From Candidatus Aquicultor primus (GTDB taxonomy: Bacteria; Actinomycetota; Aquicultoria; Aquicultorales; Aquicultoraceae), in NCBI GenBank assembly GCA_001767575.1, contig MELI01000029.1, positions 19,620 through 26,392 of the forward strand: a DNA stretch of 6,773 nucleotides, read 5' to 3'. The position numbers and the translations under genes were made by a program. Positions 5,538 through 6,773 of the stretch are shown one piece after another. The notes beneath the pieces are model-generated. The model was not told where the DNA came from. It saw only the letters and a list, made by a program, of their open reading frames with translations, and did no database searches. Position 1 is the stretch's first letter. Each line of letters begins with the position of its first letter.

Positions 5538-5665
5538 AAGATGTTCGAGCGAGGTAGGGACGAGCTTTCGGGCGCACCGCTCTGTACTGACAACGCTGGG
5601 GTCGCAGTCATCACCTTATCTATACTATGAGCATATGCGTCCAACACTGCCCGGCATGAGCATTC

Positions 5666-6773
5666 TTAAAACTGCCCGTGGTACTCCTTCACCTTTTTCG
5701 CGAAGTCGCGCCCATACTCGTAGGCTTTGGTCTCATCATCCCGGTCCGGGCGGTAGTAAGCTTCGATGCCGGGTTCGTAGACCTCGACCGCCATCTTGCC
5801 GAGTTCCTCGTAGATGCTCTTGACGCCGCCGCCTGCCCAACCGTAGCTGCCGAACGCGCCGACGATGCGATTCTTCGGTTTTAAGCCGCGCAGATAGGTC
5901 AAGAACGAGGCGACCGTCGGGAACATGAGATTGTTTAGCGTGGGTGTGCCGATGAGCGCCCCGCGCGCCTTCCATAACTCCTTGACCGCGACGCTTCGCG
6001 CATTCGCCCTCAGCTTGACGACCCTGCAAGCCACGCCTTCATCGATGATGCCCTGCATCAACGGCACCGTCATCATCTCAGTACTCTGCCACATGGTGTC
6101 GTAGATGATTGCCACGCTCAGGTCGGCTTTACCATCGGCCATGTCCAGGTAGTCCTGGACGATTTTTTGCGGGAACTTGCGCCAGATGACACCGTGGTCG
6201 GGCGCTATCATCTCGATATCGAGCCCCAGTTTTTGCACCTCGGCAAGTTTCGATTTGATTATCGACCCGAACGGCATTAGGATGTTGGCGTAGTAGTCGG
6301 CAATGGCATCATCGAGTTCGGCCTGGGAATGGGCGTGGATATACTCGTCGTCGAAGCGCTCGGCCGAAGCGATATGCTGGCCGAAGCCGTCCTGGCTTAT
6401 CAACAACTTGTCCTCCGGGATATAGGTCATCATCGAATCCGGCCAGTGAAGCATAGGTGTTTCCAGAAAAACCAGGTTGCGGCTGCCGATGTTGAGGGTG
6501 TCGCCCGTTTTTACGACGTTGATGTTCCATTTTGAGATATCGAAAAAGCGCGCGATGCCCTTTTTGCCTTTCTCGGTGATATAGACATTCGCATCGGGGG
6601 CGAGCTGCATAATAGCTCCGAGCGAGGTCGCGTGGTCATTCTCGATATGGTTGACGATGACGTTCTTTATTTTTGTGGGGTCGACAAGGCGCTTGATGTT
6701 TCTGACCATGTCGTTGACAAAACTATGCTTGACCGTATCGACGAGCGTCACCTGTTCATCCATAATGAGGTAA
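5666..6773 (-). CDS. fprA: A-type flavodiiron protein FprA (5' end beyond the window)
   Basis: Cytoplasmic flavodiiron proteins reduce O2 to water or NO to N2O, usually with electrons from rubredoxin, and protect anaerobes. Counting from the ATG at 6763, the metallo-beta-lactamase-like domain fills about 1-205 and the flavodoxin-like FMN domain about 215-360. The iron ligands are all visible: H39, E41 and D43 in HIENDH, H106 in MLHWPDS, D125 in QDGFGQH and H190 in APDHG. FMN-loop motifs are YDTMWQSTE (221-229), GTPTLNN (272-278) and FGSYGWAGGG (304-313). There is no C-terminal rubredoxin domain. The frame stays open upstream of that ATG, and the preceding codons (Tyr-Leu-Ile, 6764-6772) continue the conserved YLI-DE strand of the family. 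The ATG is therefore internal and roughly 30 N-terminal residues lie outside. O2 versus NO preference cannot be read from the sequence. Confidence 0.95.
   Translation of the reverse strand, partial: YLIMDEQVTLVDTVKHSFVNDMVRNIKRLVDPTKIKNVIVNHIENDHATSLGAIMQLAPDANVYITEKGKKGIARFFDISKWNINVVKTGDTLNIGSRNLVFLETPMLHWPDSMMTYIPEDKLLISQDGFGQHIASAERFDDEYIHAHSQAELDDAIADYYANILMPFGSIIKSKLAEVQKLGLDIEMIAPDHGVIWRKFPQKIVQDYLDMADGKADLSVAIIYDTMWQSTEMMTVPLMQGIIDEGVACRVVKLRANARSVAVKELWKARGALIGTPTLNNLMFPTVASFLTYLRGLKPKNRIVGAFGSYGWAGGGVKSIYEELGKMAVEVYEPGIEAYYRPDRDDETKAYEYGRDFAKKVKEYHGQF

Larger units (their letters stand above)
5444..5665. other. Intergenic gap between fprA and recD2
   Basis: These 222 bases separate two genes read leftwards. 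The gap holds a 12-base palindrome, a promoter candidate for recD2, a direct repeat ATGAGCAT (5627-5634 and 5656-5663) and a short minus-strand frame ending six bases before the recD2 ATG. No strong terminator for fprA was seen. A 65-codon frame with a GTG start (5450-5647) lacks a ribosome binding site and a recognisable domain, and is not called as a gene. Confidence 0.5.

Noticed and set aside
5450..5647. 65-codon minus-strand frame upstream of recD2
   Set aside because: The GTG start has no Shine-Dalgarno sequence and the product has no recognisable features. Only its last 19 codons are discussed, as a possible leader peptide.

Overview
The window looks like an ordinary chromosomal housekeeping and redox region of a bacterium. 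Menaquinone biosynthesis (MenG), an A-type flavodiiron protein (FprA), a RecBC-independent RecD2 helicase, a SpoIIAA/RsbV-like STAS protein and several strong Shine-Dalgarno sequences together suggest an anaerobe or facultative anaerobe. A Firmicutes or deep-branching Actinobacteriota-like lineage fits best, but this rests on gene content and family motifs, not on a phylogenetic marker, so the placement is weak. I see no phage, insertion sequence, integrase, CRISPR array, tRNA or rRNA.

Layout, left to right. Bases 1-568 hold no gene I can support. They carry short repeats and palindromes, and at the left edge a Shine-Dalgarno-like site for a minus-strand gene that would begin just outside the window. 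Bases 569-1027 (+) encode a small, unrecognised protein with a single N-terminal membrane anchor. Bases 1116-1856 (-) encode MenG/UbiE. A gap of about 300 bases (1857-2164) holds nested inverted repeats and a promoter candidate. Bases 2165-2512 (+) encode a STAS anti-sigma factor antagonist. Its stop codon directly abuts that of a convergent nitroreductase (2513-3142, -), which lies 27 bases downstream of recD2 (3170-5443, -), so the last two probably form an operon. A 222-base gap separates recD2 from fprA (5666 to the right edge, -). The fprA gene is cut by the window end: the reading frame continues upstream past the apparent ATG.

How the genes relate. Everything from 2513 to the right edge is read leftwards, so fprA, recD2 and the nitroreductase could be partly co-transcribed, although the fprA-recD2 gap has its own promoter candidate. 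FprA reduces O2 or NO, the nitroreductase-family protein is a flavin oxidoreductase, and RecD2 maintains DNA, which is loosely compatible with coping with oxidative or nitrosative stress. MenG makes menaquinone for respiration. The STAS protein is an orphan here, with no kinase or sigma factor beside it.

I did not find a convincing undescribed system. The items most worth a second look are the unknown anchored protein, the orphan STAS switch with Thr at the phosphosite, the nested inverted repeats between menG and the STAS gene, and the repeat-bearing left intergenic region.
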